Source of the DNA: Brenneria goodwinii
GTDB lineage: Bacteria > Pseudomonadota > Gammaproteobacteria > Enterobacterales > Enterobacteriaceae
Reading direction: 5' to 3'
DNA: 64,000 nucleotides
NCBI RefSeq assembly: GCF_002291445.1
Contig: NZ_CP014137.1
Coordinates: forward strand, 2,108,001 to 2,172,000
Below the pieces are notes generated by a model. That model was not told where the DNA came from. It was given only the letters and a program-made list of their open reading frames with translations, and ran no database searches. The translations under genes and the position numbers were made by a program. Below are positions 1 through 8,838 of the stretch, piece by piece. Each line of letters begins with the position of its first letter. Within the stretch, counting starts at the first letter, position 1.

Positions 1-499
1 ATGCCACAGCCCAGGGTAAGACGTTCAACAACTCTGTCGACACCATACCAAGCAGCAACTGCCCCATCACGCTGCCAAAATAGTAGGCCATCATATATGA
101 GGCCAATAGCTGACCTCTATGGGCGGATGAACCACTGCAAAGCAATGCGCTTTCAACCACAACCCAAATTAATGCGCAACCCACCCCGGCCAGAAAACGC
201 CAGAATAGCCAGCTCCATAAATCGACAGAAATACCCAGCCCAATAGTGGCTATGCCAAATAATAATGCGGCAAAATAATAACTGCGATTAAATCCATAAT
301 GCCTGATTAATTTACCGGCAAACAATGTCCCAACCAGATTCCCGCCGAAATAAGACGACCCGACAAGCCCTACCTGCCAGGTAGGAAGCTGCTGATAACT
401 CAGCCAAATTGGCACCAGTGTATTCAATACGGCAATACAAATAGTCAGCAGCAAAAGGCCGCAGAGCAATAAAAGCACTGGGCGAGAGTAAGCAGACAT
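1..499 (-). CDS. ycaD: MFS transporter YcaD, 5' part (runs off the left window edge)
   Basis: The reverse strand is open from an ATG at 497-499 to the window edge, giving about 166 residues beginning MSAYSRPVLLLLCGLLLLTI. I read it from the reverse complement. It matches the N-terminal half of E. coli YcaD closely, including PTWQVGLVGSSYFGGN, HYGFNRSYYFAA and GCALIWVVVESALLCSG. YcaD is an inner-membrane major facilitator of unknown substrate. Several hydrophobic helices are evident, as expected for the first half of a 12-helix protein. It lies downstream of serS in the same direction, a neighbourhood also seen in E. coli. The rest of the gene lies outside the window. Confidence 0.9.
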   Translation of the reverse strand, partial: MSAYSRPVLLLLCGLLLLTICIAVLNTLVPIWLSYQQLPTWQVGLVGSSYFGGNLVGTLFAGKLIRHYGFNRSYYFAALLFGIATIGLGISVDLWSWLFWRFLAGVGCALIWVVVESALLCSGSSAHRGQLLASYMMAYYFGSVMGQLLLGMVSTELLNVLPWAVA

Positions 500-823
500 A
501 ATGAAATGGATAACCAAACAACCAGAAAAGAATGAGCGCATCATGCCACTGCGTATTTAAAAGTCAATCCGGGTAATATGAGCAAATGATGCTTATTTTT
601 TCATTGATTTAAATAATTAATCGAACAAAGCAACTAATGGATAATCAAGGGACCGAGGTAATAGCTACCCCAATGATTTTAAATAGATTTAGCTAAAGGA
701 ATAACATTTAAGCGACGGCAGAGGCCTGAAAAAAGAACGTTCTTGATTAAAAAATATTACCGTATTTCCGCATAAAAAAAGCGCCACCAGGCGCTTTTTC
801 ATAATGCTTAAAACTTAACTGAA
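500..823. other. Intergenic region ycaD-serS
   Basis: About 320 bases hold no convincing gene. The stretch from 590 to 780 is AT-rich and presumably contains the ycaD promoter, but I cannot single out -35 and -10 boxes. The serS terminator occupies the right end. Confidence 0.5.
774..806 (-). terminator. Rho-independent terminator of serS
   Basis: A GCGCC/GGCGC stem with loop ACCA is flanked by A7 on the left and T5 on the right, so it could act in both directions. It lies about 20 bases beyond the serS stop on the reverse strand, where the hairpin is followed by a run of T. Confidence 0.8.
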
Positions 824-2119
824 TCAACCAATAAATTCCAGTCCGCCCATATATGGACGCAGCACTTCAGGCACTTCAATCCGGCCATCCGCCAACTGAT
901 AGTTTTCCAGCACGGCAACCAGCGTACGGCCGACTGCCAACCCTGAACCATTCAATGTATGCACCAGGCGGGTTTTCTTATCGCCCTTACTGCGGCAACG
1001 CGCCTGCATACGTCGAGCCTGGAAGTCCCACATGTTGGAACAGGAAGAGATCTCACGATAGGTATTCTGCGCCGGCAACCAGACTTCCAGGTCATAAGTT
1101 TTACAGGAACCGAATCCCATATCTCCCGTACACAGCAATACCTTACGATACGGCAACTTCAGCAACTGCAATACGGTTTCAGCATGAGAAGTTAACTCTT
1201 CCAGCGCCTGCATGGAATCTTCAGGCCGAACAATCTGTACCAGCTCAACTTTGTCAAACTGGTGCATACGAATCAAACCACGGGTATCACGACCATAAGA
1301 CCCCGCTTCTGAACGGAAGCATGGCGTATGGGCGGTCATTTTCAGCGGTAATGACTCATCGTCCAGAATTTCGTCACGCACCAGGTTAGTCAGAGGAACT
1401 TCAGCCGTGGGAATCAAAGCATAGTTGCTGGTGTCCGCCTCTTCACTTAACGGCTTGGTATGAAACAGATCTTCGCCGAATTTCGGCAACTGACCGGTAC
1501 CATACAGGGTCTCATGGTTAACCAGATAAGGCACATACGCTTCCTGATAGCCATGCTGTTGCGTATGCAGATCCAGCATAAATTGAGAAATTGCACGATG
1601 CAGGCGCGCAATTTGCCCTTTCATGACGACAAAACGGGCGCCGGCCAGCTTCGCACCGGCGGCAAAATCAACCCCATTGGCCATCTCGCCGAGTTCCACA
1701 TGATCGCGTACCGGGAAGTCAAACGTGCGAGGTTCGCCCCAGCGGCTGACCTCTTTGTTATCGTTTTCATCTTTACCAAGGGGAACGACGTCATCGGGCA
1801 AATTGGGAATAGTCAGCGCTATTTCACGGATGGCGTTTTGCAGTTGATCCAGCTCCGACTTGGCAGCATCCAGTCTCTCACCCAACACGTTAACTTCGCG
1901 GCGCAACGGCTCAATATCTTCACCACGGGCTTTTGCCGCACCAATCTCTTTCGATCGGGAATTACGTTCCGCCTGCAGATTTTCGGTTTCCACCTGTAAA
2001 ACTTTACGACGTTCTTCCTGCTTACGCAGGGTATCAACATCCAGTTTAAAACCTCTACGAGCCTGTAGCTTTTCGGCGACTGCGTCGAGCTCATTACGCA
2101 GTAAATTGGGATCGAGCAT
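824..2119 (-). CDS. serS: Seryl-tRNA synthetase
   Basis: The 431-residue protein charges tRNA-Ser (and tRNA-Sec) with serine in the cytoplasm. The start is the ATG giving MLDPNLLRNELD, which matches the usual N-terminus and length (E. coli 430); the frame is open further upstream but that extension is unlike the family. Residues about 30-100 form the charged coiled-coil arm that contacts the tRNA long variable arm. Class II motif 2 is visible near residue 268 (FRSEAGSYGRDTRG), and motif 3 near 390-405 (GSGLAVGRTLVAVLE). It lies upstream of ycaD and downstream of rarA on the same strand, as in E. coli. Confidence 0.97.
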   Translation of the reverse strand: MLDPNLLRNELDAVAEKLQARRGFKLDVDTLRKQEERRKVLQVETENLQAERNSRSKEIGAAKARGEDIEPLRREVNVLGERLDAAKSELDQLQNAIREIALTIPNLPDDVVPLGKDENDNKEVSRWGEPRTFDFPVRDHVELGEMANGVDFAAGAKLAGARFVVMKGQIARLHRAISQFMLDLHTQQHGYQEAYVPYLVNHETLYGTGQLPKFGEDLFHTKPLSEEADTSNYALIPTAEVPLTNLVRDEILDDESLPLKMTAHTPCFRSEAGSYGRDTRGLIRMHQFDKVELVQIVRPEDSMQALEELTSHAETVLQLLKLPYRKVLLCTGDMGFGSCKTYDLEVWLPAQNTYREISSCSNMWDFQARRMQARCRSKGDKKTRLVHTLNGSGLAVGRTLVAVLENYQLADGRIEVPEVLRPYMGGLEFIG

Positions 2120-2228
2120 GCTAATCCTGTGCTTATGATTATCAAATGAAATATTGTCGTACACGGCGCATTATTAACGCGGCCGGGTGCCAGAAATTGT
2201 CACCGCTAACCTTACCGCAACGCTTAGT

Positions 2229-3572
2229 TCAGCGGTAGCGTTTTGTCGGGCTATTTTGATCCTGAGCGGCGAGCCAGGCGAGCTTTTCGCCAATTTTCCC
2301 CTCAAGCCCGCGCGCCGACGGCATGTAATATTGCGTCTCCGCCATTTCGGACGGGAAATAGTTCTCCCCGGCGGCATAGGCATTGGGTTCATCATGGGCA
2401 TAACGATATTCTGCGCCCAGCCCCATCTCTTTCATCAAGCGAGTCGGCGCATTGCGCAGATGTTCCGGGACATCGTAATCGGGCTTATCTCGCGCATCCT
2501 GCATAGCGGCTTTAAACGCCGTATATACGGCATTGCTTTTCGGCGCGCAGGCCAGATACACAATAGCCTGAGCAATAGCCCGCTCGCCTTCCGCCGGGCC
2601 GACACGGGTAAAACAGTCCCAGGCGGCAATGGCCACCTGCATGCCCCGGGGATCCGCATTGCCGACGTCTTCAGAAGCGATAGCCAGCAGACGACGGGCG
2701 ACGTAGAGCGGGTCGCCCCCTGCGGTAATAATGCGCGCGTACCAATATAGCGCGGCATCTGGCGCAGACCCCCTCACCGACTTATGCAGCGCCGAGATCA
2801 GATCGTAATAGCGGTCGCCTTTGTTATCAAAACGAGCGCTGCGCTCGCCAGACACTTCCTTAAGCAGCTCCGGCGTCAGCGTGCGAATGCCTTGCGCGTC
2901 GATCTCAGCCATATCGGCCATCATTTCGAGGCTGTTCAGAGCCCTGCGCGCATCGCCATTAACCAGCTCAGCCAGCATACGCCGGGTTTCGTCAGGCAAG
3001 ACGATATTCTGTCCGCCGTATCCCCGCTGGCTGTCATTCATCGCCTGCTGCAGCACTTGTTCAATATCTTCCGCAGTCAGCGCCTTCAATAAATAGACAC
3101 GAGCGCGCGACAACAGTGCGGAATTGAGTTCGAATGAAGGGTTTTCGGTCGTGGCGCCGATAAAAGTGATCGTGCCGTCTTCGACATGCGGTAAAAACGC
3201 ATCTTGCTGGCTTTTATTGAAACGGTGGACTTCATCGACAAACAAAATCGTTCGCCGGCCTGCATGGCGATTTTGCCGCGCCCGTTCGATGGCCTCGCGG
3301 ATCTCTTTTATCCCTGACGTTACCGCCGAAATACGCTCAACGTCAGCCTGCCCGTAATGGCCGATTAATTCCGCCAGCGTCGTTTTCCCGGTACCTGGCG
3401 GCCCCCATAGAATCATGGAGTGCAGCTGTCCGGCCACAATCGCTCTCGGCAACGGTTTGCCGGCGCCCAGAATATGCTGTTGCCCAATATACTGCTCCAG
3501 CGTTGCCGGCCGCATACGGGCGGCCAACGGCTGGAACTCATTACTGGAAAAATCAAGTGACAGAGTACTCAC
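2229..3572 (-). CDS. rarA: Replication-associated recombination protein A (AAA+ ATPase RarA/MgsA)
   Basis: RarA is a clamp-loader-like AAA+ ATPase related to Mgs1/WRNIP1 that acts at stalled replication forks. I chose the GTG start giving (M)STLSLDFSSNEFQPLA, which yields 447 residues, the same as E. coli; the open frame upstream overlaps lolA and is not family-like. Walker A GPPGTGKTT lies near residue 53-61 and Walker B LFVDEVHRF near 110. The C-terminal tetramerisation region ends EKLAWLAAQDQNSPTKRYR, almost identical to E. coli. The start lies 7 bases beyond the lolA stop, so lolA and rarA are probably co-transcribed. Confidence 0.96.
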   Translation of the reverse strand: MSTLSLDFSSNEFQPLAARMRPATLEQYIGQQHILGAGKPLPRAIVAGQLHSMILWGPPGTGKTTLAELIGHYGQADVERISAVTSGIKEIREAIERARQNRHAGRRTILFVDEVHRFNKSQQDAFLPHVEDGTITFIGATTENPSFELNSALLSRARVYLLKALTAEDIEQVLQQAMNDSQRGYGGQNIVLPDETRRMLAELVNGDARRALNSLEMMADMAEIDAQGIRTLTPELLKEVSGERSARFDNKGDRYYDLISALHKSVRGSAPDAALYWYARIITAGGDPLYVARRLLAIASEDVGNADPRGMQVAIAAWDCFTRVGPAEGERAIAQAIVYLACAPKSNAVYTAFKAAMQDARDKPDYDVPEHLRNAPTRLMKEMGLGAEYRYAHDEPNAYAAGENYFPSEMAETQYYMPSARGLEGKIGEKLAWLAAQDQNSPTKRYR

Positions 3573-3579
3573 CTGGACC

Positions 3580-4191
3580 TCACTGACGTTGATCGTCCAA
3601 CGCCACGCCTTGCGGCGGAGTAAACGTAAATTTTGCTGAATCAACCACGCTATTTTGCTGATTCTTCAGCACATAGGTACTGCGTTGTCCGTCCTGCTCG
3701 GTGGCGATGAACTGCCTGATAGTGCCGTTGCTCGTCACGCTGATGGCAAATTGCTTAAGATTGCCATTGGCTGATTTCGGCGTGAGTTCAAAATCATCGC
3801 CTTTCTGCTTCACCTCATATCTGCGCCAGTCACTGGCGTCGTTGCGGGCGATCAGCATAAATGGCGTATTCCCCGTCGCATCTTTTAACCAGGTAGCGGT
3901 CACCTGTTCAACAAACGGGTTGTAAAACCAGAGCGTTTTACCATCGGAAACCAGCACGCTTTCATCCGGCGATGTTGTTTGCCAATTGAACAAATTAGGC
4001 CGTTTCAACCACAATTCGCCCTCGCCTTCCTGCACCGCGGTTCCATCTGCGCTCGTTACCGTCTGGCTGAAGCTGGCATGAAAACTGTTCACCTTGCTGA
4101 GCCGGCTTTGCAAATCACTGGCGGCATCAGCATACACCGCTGTCGATGTTATTCCCGACACCAGACAACAGGCGACTAACCATTTCTTCAT
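3580..4191 (-). CDS. lolA: Outer-membrane lipoprotein carrier protein LolA
   Basis: Periplasmic chaperone that takes lipoproteins from LolCDE at the inner membrane to LolB at the outer membrane. The 203-residue product has a signal peptide (MKKWLVACCLVSG, predicted cut after VYA near residue 21), then DAASDLQSRLSKVNSFHASF typical of LolA, and ends in FTFTPPQGVALDDQRQ. Two consecutive ATGs follow an AAGGA box. The second gives the E. coli length and is used here; the first (4194) is 7 bases from the box and is equally possible. ftsK lies upstream and rarA downstream on the same strand. Confidence 0.95.
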   Translation of the reverse strand: MKKWLVACCLVSGITSTAVYADAASDLQSRLSKVNSFHASFSQTVTSADGTAVQEGEGELWLKRPNLFNWQTTSPDESVLVSDGKTLWFYNPFVEQVTATWLKDATGNTPFMLIARNDASDWRRYEVKQKGDDFELTPKSANGNLKQFAISVTSNGTIRQFIATEQDGQRSTYVLKNQQNSVVDSAKFTFTPPQGVALDDQRQ

Positions 4192-4335
4192 CATACAAAA
4201 ATCCTTTGAATTTACTGACATCACGGCAATTGCCGTGAAGAAATCAGACTCGCTGCGTAGTCAATACTCTAGCTGAACCCACTCAAACAACGATAGGCGA
4301 ATTGTCTGCTAATTGCGGCGTTTACGCTTCTTTGC

Positions 4336-4361
4336 ATAAGGGCTGCACATGCAGCCCTTAT
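4336..4361 (-). terminator. Hairpin between ftsK and lolA
   Basis: A perfect 12-base inverted repeat ATAAGGGCTGCA / TGCAGCCCTTAT with a two-base spacer lies just beyond the ftsK stop. The T-tract on the reverse strand is weak, so it may terminate only partly or protect the 3' end. Confidence 0.6.
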
Positions 4362-4366
4362 TCGTT

Positions 4367-7300
4367 TTACTCCATCGGCGGCGGCGCCAGCACTTCACGG
4401 TTGCCGTTATGTCCGGGTGAACTGACGATACCTTGCGCCTCCATCTGCTCCACTATGCGCGCGGCACGGTTATAACCGATACGGAATTGGCGCTGTACGC
4501 CGGAAATAGAGGCTCTGCGTTTATCCACAACAAAGGCGACGGCCTGATCAAACAGCGGATCGAGATCCTCATCCCCATCCAGCCCAAGGCTGCCCCCTTC
4601 GCCATCGTCACCACCGCTGACGATATTATCAATATATTGTGGTCGTCCGCGGGCTTTCCAATCCTGAACCACGGCATGAACTTCCTGATCGCGAACGAAA
4701 GCGCCGTGCACACGCACCGGTATTGATGAGTTGGGCGCCATATACAGCATATCCCCCATCCCCAGCAGCGATTCCGCGCCGCCCTGATCAAGAATGGTCC
4801 GTGAATCGATCTTACTGGATACCGTAAATGCGATACGGGTCGGAATATTGGCCTTAATCAGGCCGGTGATCACATCCACGGAAGGACGCTGAGTCGCCAA
4901 CACCAGATGAATACCCGCAGCACGGGCTTTCTGTGCCAGACGGGCGATCAGCTCTTCCACCTTCTTGCCCACCGCCATCATCAAATCAGCAAATTCATCC
5001 ACCATAACAACGATATATGGCAGTTTTTCCAGAACCGGCGGCGTCATATCCATATTGTCGGTCGGCTTCCAGAACGGATCGGGAATCGGACGGCCCATGG
5101 CATTGGCTTCCATCACCCGCTCGTTATAACCGGCAAGGTTACGGACACCCAGTGCCGACATCAGCTTGTAACGGCGTTCCATTTCACCAACGCACCAGCG
5201 TAATGCGTTAGCGGCATCTTTCATATCAGTGACGACTTCCGTCAACAGATGCGGAATACCTTCATAGACAGACAGTTCCAGCATCTTCGGATCGATCATG
5301 ATAAAGCGCACCTCTTCCGGCGTCGCCTTATACAGCATGCTGATAATCATCGCGTTGACACCGACTGATTTACCGGAACCGGTCGTACCGGCCACCAGTA
5401 AATGAGGCATCTTCGCCAGATCGGCCACCACGGGCTGTCCGGCGATATCCTTACCCAGCACAATGGCCAACGGCGAAGGATTATCCCGGAACTTGGCGCA
5501 ATCCAGCACTTCCCGCAGATAAACGGTTTGACGATGCTTGTTGGGCAACTCCAACCCCACATAGGGCTTGCCTGGAATAACCTCGACGATACGCACGGCG
5601 ACAACCGACAGCGAACGCGCCAAATCGCGTGACAGGTTGGAAATTCGAGCCGCTTTCACCCCCGGCGCCAAATCCAGTTCAAAGCGGGTAATGACCGGGC
5701 CGGGATAGTGATCGACGACCTCGGCTTTTACCCGATAATCACTCAGGCGAGCCTCAATCAGGCGCGCGGTTTGCTCAAGCGCAAAATTATCCACCGGCGC
5801 TTCGCTCGCAGGCGGCGGTGTCAGCAAATCCAGCGTGGGCAACGGTGTTGTCGGCTTTTGCAAAGGTTGATCGTTGCGCACTAAGAATGGATGAATCAGG
5901 CTATCCATGATCGATTGACGAGCCGCAGGCGCCTGCCCATCCTGTGAGGAAACATCGCTATCCGCCGACGAGCCCGTCTGAACGGGCTGATGCGGGTTGG
6001 CCGTTTCGTTAACGTTTCGCGCCGGCGCAACATCGTGACTCGCATGAGCATTTGCCGTCGTCGACTCCAGCGGCGTAAACAGAGGTTCGCTGGGACCGTC
6101 ATCGACCAAATCAGCCAAAGGAGAAAAGCCGAATATCGGATTGCCGGAGGACAGATCGGATAATGCGGCACGATCCAGCGTCGGTTCATGCTTCTCCGAC
6201 CGCTGCTCATCTTCCATGTCATAACGCGTCTGTTGCTGGGCGGCAAAATCTTTCGCCAGTTGAGCCTGCATTAATGCGTCTTCATCTTCTTCCTGCAAAG
6301 GATACCCTTCGCCATAGCGCTGACGCTGCTGCTCAATATATTCCTGTTGTAACGCCGCTTCCTGACGGGCGATATCGTCCTGCGTCACTTCATCATGCAG
6401 TGAAGTCGCGGCCGTATCGCTTTGCGTTTGCGACACCCTGGCCTGCTGTTCGGCTAACCGCTGTGATGGCAATTTAATGCCATAGGAGGCCAGTTCACGG
6501 CGAGTGGGAATACGAACCGGATTGGGTCGGGGTAATTCGGGCCCAACGCCCTGTTTGACCTGCGGGTTATCATCTTCATCCGCACCGAAAGCCGGCATAA
6601 ACGTATTATTGGCCTTGAATACCGTATCCGCGTTTTCCGATGCGGCGGACGGCGTTACGCGGGGCGCCCGATCGATGGGATGTTCGACCAGCGGCTGTGC
6701 GATAGGCGGCGTATCCGCACTGCCGTGGGGATGATAAGCATCAGCATTGCTGTCATGGGCAGACATCGCGGAATCAGGGACTTCAAAAGAATACAACGGC
6801 GGATTGAGCGTTGAAGCGGCATCAATCTGCTGCGAAACGACAGGTTGCACCGGTTCCGCCGCGTCGGCATGCTGCCCGGCCATCGTTTGGGACGCCCCTG
6901 GCGCAGACAGTGGCGGTTCTGCCTGCCGATCCTGCGAGGCGGCATCGGTCATCGAAGGCGCGGAGAGTAACACATCGTCGTCACTCTCCGCCGACGTTGC
7001 CGTTGCCGTTGCCGTTGCAGGCAAATTTTCCCAATGATCGGCATCGTCCGGCGATAACGCTTCCGGCTCGTTATCCTTACGTGAACGATTAGACATAAAC
7101 GTCAGGCAACCTAACACGGCTGAACCTATTTTTTCCGCAATAGTCAGCCACGACCAGCCGGTAAACAGCGTCAGCCCCGCAGCCCAGACGCACAGTAAAA
7201 TCAGCGTCGCCCCCATGCTATTGAATCGAGGCGTCATGGCACTGCTTAACAAACTGCCCAATACGCCGCCGGATGCGAAATAGTAGAGATCGTCAATATT

Positions 7301-7696
7301 CAACGCGGCCAAACCGCACGAAGTAAGAATTAACGCCAGCGTACCGATGAGGCGTAACGAAAAGGTAAAGTAGTCGACCGTATTTTGATTATCGCGCTGA
7401 CGAAAAGCCGACCAGCACAGGCACAGCATAATCGGCGGAATGGCATAAGCCAGCACGCCAAAAATGAAGAACAGGGTATCTGCCAGCCAGGCGCCCGCCA
7501 CTCCGCCCAAGTTATGGATAGGCTCATGCCAGGCGGTTTGGGACCAACTGGGATCGGACGGGCTGAAACTGAGCAACGCGACGCCGAGATAAACGGCAAA
7601 GAGAGCCACAACGATCAAGATCGCTTCAAGTAAACGGCGGGTACCGCTGAGTTTCCTCAGGGTAATGACTTTATCTTCTGTATATTCCTGGCTCAA
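4367..7696 (-). CDS. ftsK: DNA translocase FtsK
   Basis: Septum-anchored hexameric DNA pump that clears and resolves chromosome dimers with XerCD at dif during division. The 1109-residue protein has about four N-terminal membrane segments within residues 20-195. A long linker rich in Gln, Ala, Asp and Pro follows (about 200-640), then the RecA-like motor with Walker A GTTGSGKS near 770 and the stretch ATQRPSVDVITGLIKANIPT. The C-terminal gamma winged helix (about 1045-1109) reads KOPS and activates XerD. It is shorter than E. coli FtsK (1329), a difference expected in the variable linker. A LexA-like box lies 63 bases upstream. Confidence 0.97.
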   Translation of the reverse strand: MSQEYTEDKVITLRKLSGTRRLLEAILIVVALFAVYLGVALLSFSPSDPSWSQTAWHEPIHNLGGVAGAWLADTLFFIFGVLAYAIPPIMLCLCWSAFRQRDNQNTVDYFTFSLRLIGTLALILTSCGLAALNIDDLYYFASGGVLGSLLSSAMTPRFNSMGATLILLCVWAAGLTLFTGWSWLTIAEKIGSAVLGCLTFMSNRSRKDNEPEALSPDDADHWENLPATATATATSAESDDDVLLSAPSMTDAASQDRQAEPPLSAPGASQTMAGQHADAAEPVQPVVSQQIDAASTLNPPLYSFEVPDSAMSAHDSNADAYHPHGSADTPPIAQPLVEHPIDRAPRVTPSAASENADTVFKANNTFMPAFGADEDDNPQVKQGVGPELPRPNPVRIPTRRELASYGIKLPSQRLAEQQARVSQTQSDTAATSLHDEVTQDDIARQEAALQQEYIEQQRQRYGEGYPLQEEDEDALMQAQLAKDFAAQQQTRYDMEDEQRSEKHEPTLDRAALSDLSSGNPIFGFSPLADLVDDGPSEPLFTPLESTTANAHASHDVAPARNVNETANPHQPVQTGSSADSDVSSQDGQAPAARQSIMDSLIHPFLVRNDQPLQKPTTPLPTLDLLTPPPASEAPVDNFALEQTARLIEARLSDYRVKAEVVDHYPGPVITRFELDLAPGVKAARISNLSRDLARSLSVVAVRIVEVIPGKPYVGLELPNKHRQTVYLREVLDCAKFRDNPSPLAIVLGKDIAGQPVVADLAKMPHLLVAGTTGSGKSVGVNAMIISMLYKATPEEVRFIMIDPKMLELSVYEGIPHLLTEVVTDMKDAANALRWCVGEMERRYKLMSALGVRNLAGYNERVMEANAMGRPIPDPFWKPTDNMDMTPPVLEKLPYIVVMVDEFADLMMAVGKKVEELIARLAQKARAAGIHLVLATQRPSVDVITGLIKANIPTRIAFTVSSKIDSRTILDQGGAESLLGMGDMLYMAPNSSIPVRVHGAFVRDQEVHAVVQDWKARGRPQYIDNIVSGGDDGEGGSLGLDGDEDLDPLFDQAVAFVVDKRRASISGVQRQFRIGYNRAARIVEQMEAQGIVSSPGHNGNREVLAPPPME

Positions 7697-7731
7697 GAGT
7701 CTCTCCAGGGGCCTGTAAAAGGTTATGACAA

Positions 7732-7754
7732 AGCGCCGAGAAAAGCCCGGCGCT
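7732..7754 (-). terminator. Candidate lrp terminator hairpin in the lrp-ftsK interval
   Basis: AGCGCCG and CGGCGCT pair across a 9-base loop, 58-80 bases downstream of the lrp stop on the reverse strand. Only a short T-tract follows, so termination would be weak. The hairpin also lies in the presumed ftsK leader. Confidence 0.45.
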
Positions 7755-7758
7755 GAAA

Positions 7759-7774
7759 CTGTATAAATTCACAG
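7759..7774 (-). promoter_or_regulatory. LexA (SOS) box upstream of ftsK
   Basis: The 16 bases read CTGTATAAATTCACAG, matching the enterobacterial LexA consensus CTGT-N8-ACAG at both four-base ends, with an AT-rich centre. E. coli ftsK is known to be SOS-inducible from an upstream promoter (dinH). LexA control here is inferred from position and sequence. Confidence 0.7.
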
Positions 7775-7812
7775 GAGTGTAGCTGAATTTATCGGGTTTT
7801 GCACCCATGCAA

Positions 7813-8307
7813 TTATCGGGTCTTAATGACCAGACGATTGCTCTGTTTAACTTCTTCCATCACCACATAGGTGCGGGTGTCGTTCACGCCCGGTAGTCGA
7901 AGCAGCGTCTCGCCCAACAGTTTACGATAGGCAGACATATCCGGTACGCGGGTTTTCAACAGGTAGTCAAAATCACCGGAAACCAGATGACACTCCTGAA
8001 TCTCTTCAAGCTTTTGCACTGCTGAATTAAACTGTTCAAAGACATCGGGCGCACCGCGATTTAGCGTTATCTCCACAAAAACCAGCAGTGAGGCGTCCAG
8101 ATAATGCGGGTTCAGCAGCGCGGTATAGCCATTAATAAAACCCTGTCGCTCCAGACGGCGCACCCGTTCCAGACAAGGCGTCGGTGATAAGCCGACCCGT
8201 TTGGAAAGTTCAACATTTGAAATACGCCCATCTTTTTGTAATTCGTTCAGGATGTTGCGATCGATACGATCGAGATCTTTTCCTGGCCGCTTTTTAGTAT
8301 CTACCAT
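7813..8307 (-). CDS. lrp: Leucine-responsive regulatory protein Lrp
   Basis: Global feast/famine transcription factor controlling amino-acid metabolism, transport and surface structures. The 164-residue protein has the same length as E. coli Lrp and is nearly identical to it. The N-terminal winged helix-turn-helix is at about 12-60 (RIDRNILNELQKDGRISNVE, GLSPTPCLERVRRLE). The C-terminal RAM domain, from about 75, binds leucine and forms octamers. It is transcribed divergently from trxB across a 531-base interval, the arrangement seen in E. coli. Confidence 0.98.
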   Translation of the reverse strand: MVDTKKRPGKDLDRIDRNILNELQKDGRISNVELSKRVGLSPTPCLERVRRLERQGFINGYTALLNPHYLDASLLVFVEITLNRGAPDVFEQFNSAVQKLEEIQECHLVSGDFDYLLKTRVPDMSAYRKLLGETLLRLPGVNDTRTYVVMEEVKQSNRLVIKTR

Positions 8308-8838
8308 TATTATTGTCTCTCTTCACCACTCTTCCTTGCTCCTGCTACACTCCGACCAACTTCAATGTATCAGAGCCACCCTAAAGAAGATCCGCAGTCT
8401 ATTTTGTATATCAATGTTATAGGCTCCCTCGTTGCTATCCGTCATCGCTATGCGCTATTGGTAAATGTCAAACCAGGCAAAAGCGATTTATCCGTGGCTT
8501 AATGACCAGCCAGACAGGCAACGAAGAAAAAGCCGAGCTTTTAACTATTCACATACAAAAAATTTCCTCTTACCCAGATGTTTTCGCAAAAGCGCAGCGG
8601 ATTGTCAAAGTAAAACAACTAAAATCAGAAGAAAGTACCAAATCTGATAAGGGAGAACAGGATTCCGGACCGCTTCCAGTCATTTTTCTTATGAATATAG
8701 CTGTTCTATCAGCAATTTAATGATGTCATCGCCGTTAGCGATTAAACAAATAGCTAACAACTTCGCCACACACTTTTTTTACTCGGGTAATTTCCTTACA
8801 ATCACCGTCATTGTCCGTTGTCGTGAAATGAGGAACTC
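8308..8838. promoter_or_regulatory. lrp-trxB divergent intergenic region
   Basis: The 531 bases have no convincing coding sequence; the small open frames at 8465-8720 resemble nothing I know. E. coli lrp has a long untranslated leader with autoregulatory Lrp sites, and this interval could do the same. The trxB promoter should lie in the T-rich stretch near 8770-8810, and the trxB ribosome site is the GAGGAA at 8829-8834. Confidence 0.5.

Noticed and set aside
1..246. Forward 81-residue open frame at the left edge
   Set aside because: It is antisense to ycaD, whose reverse-strand translation matches a known family.
853..1999. Long forward frames (178-179 residues) across serS
   Set aside because: They are shadows of serS; the reverse-strand protein is full length and conserved.
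2187..3092. Forward frames across rarA (187 and 102 residues)
   Set aside because: Antisense to rarA, with no family features.
8465..8720. Small forward frames in the lrp-trxB interval
   Set aside because: No good ribosome site, no recognisable sequence, and the region fits an untranslated leader of lrp.
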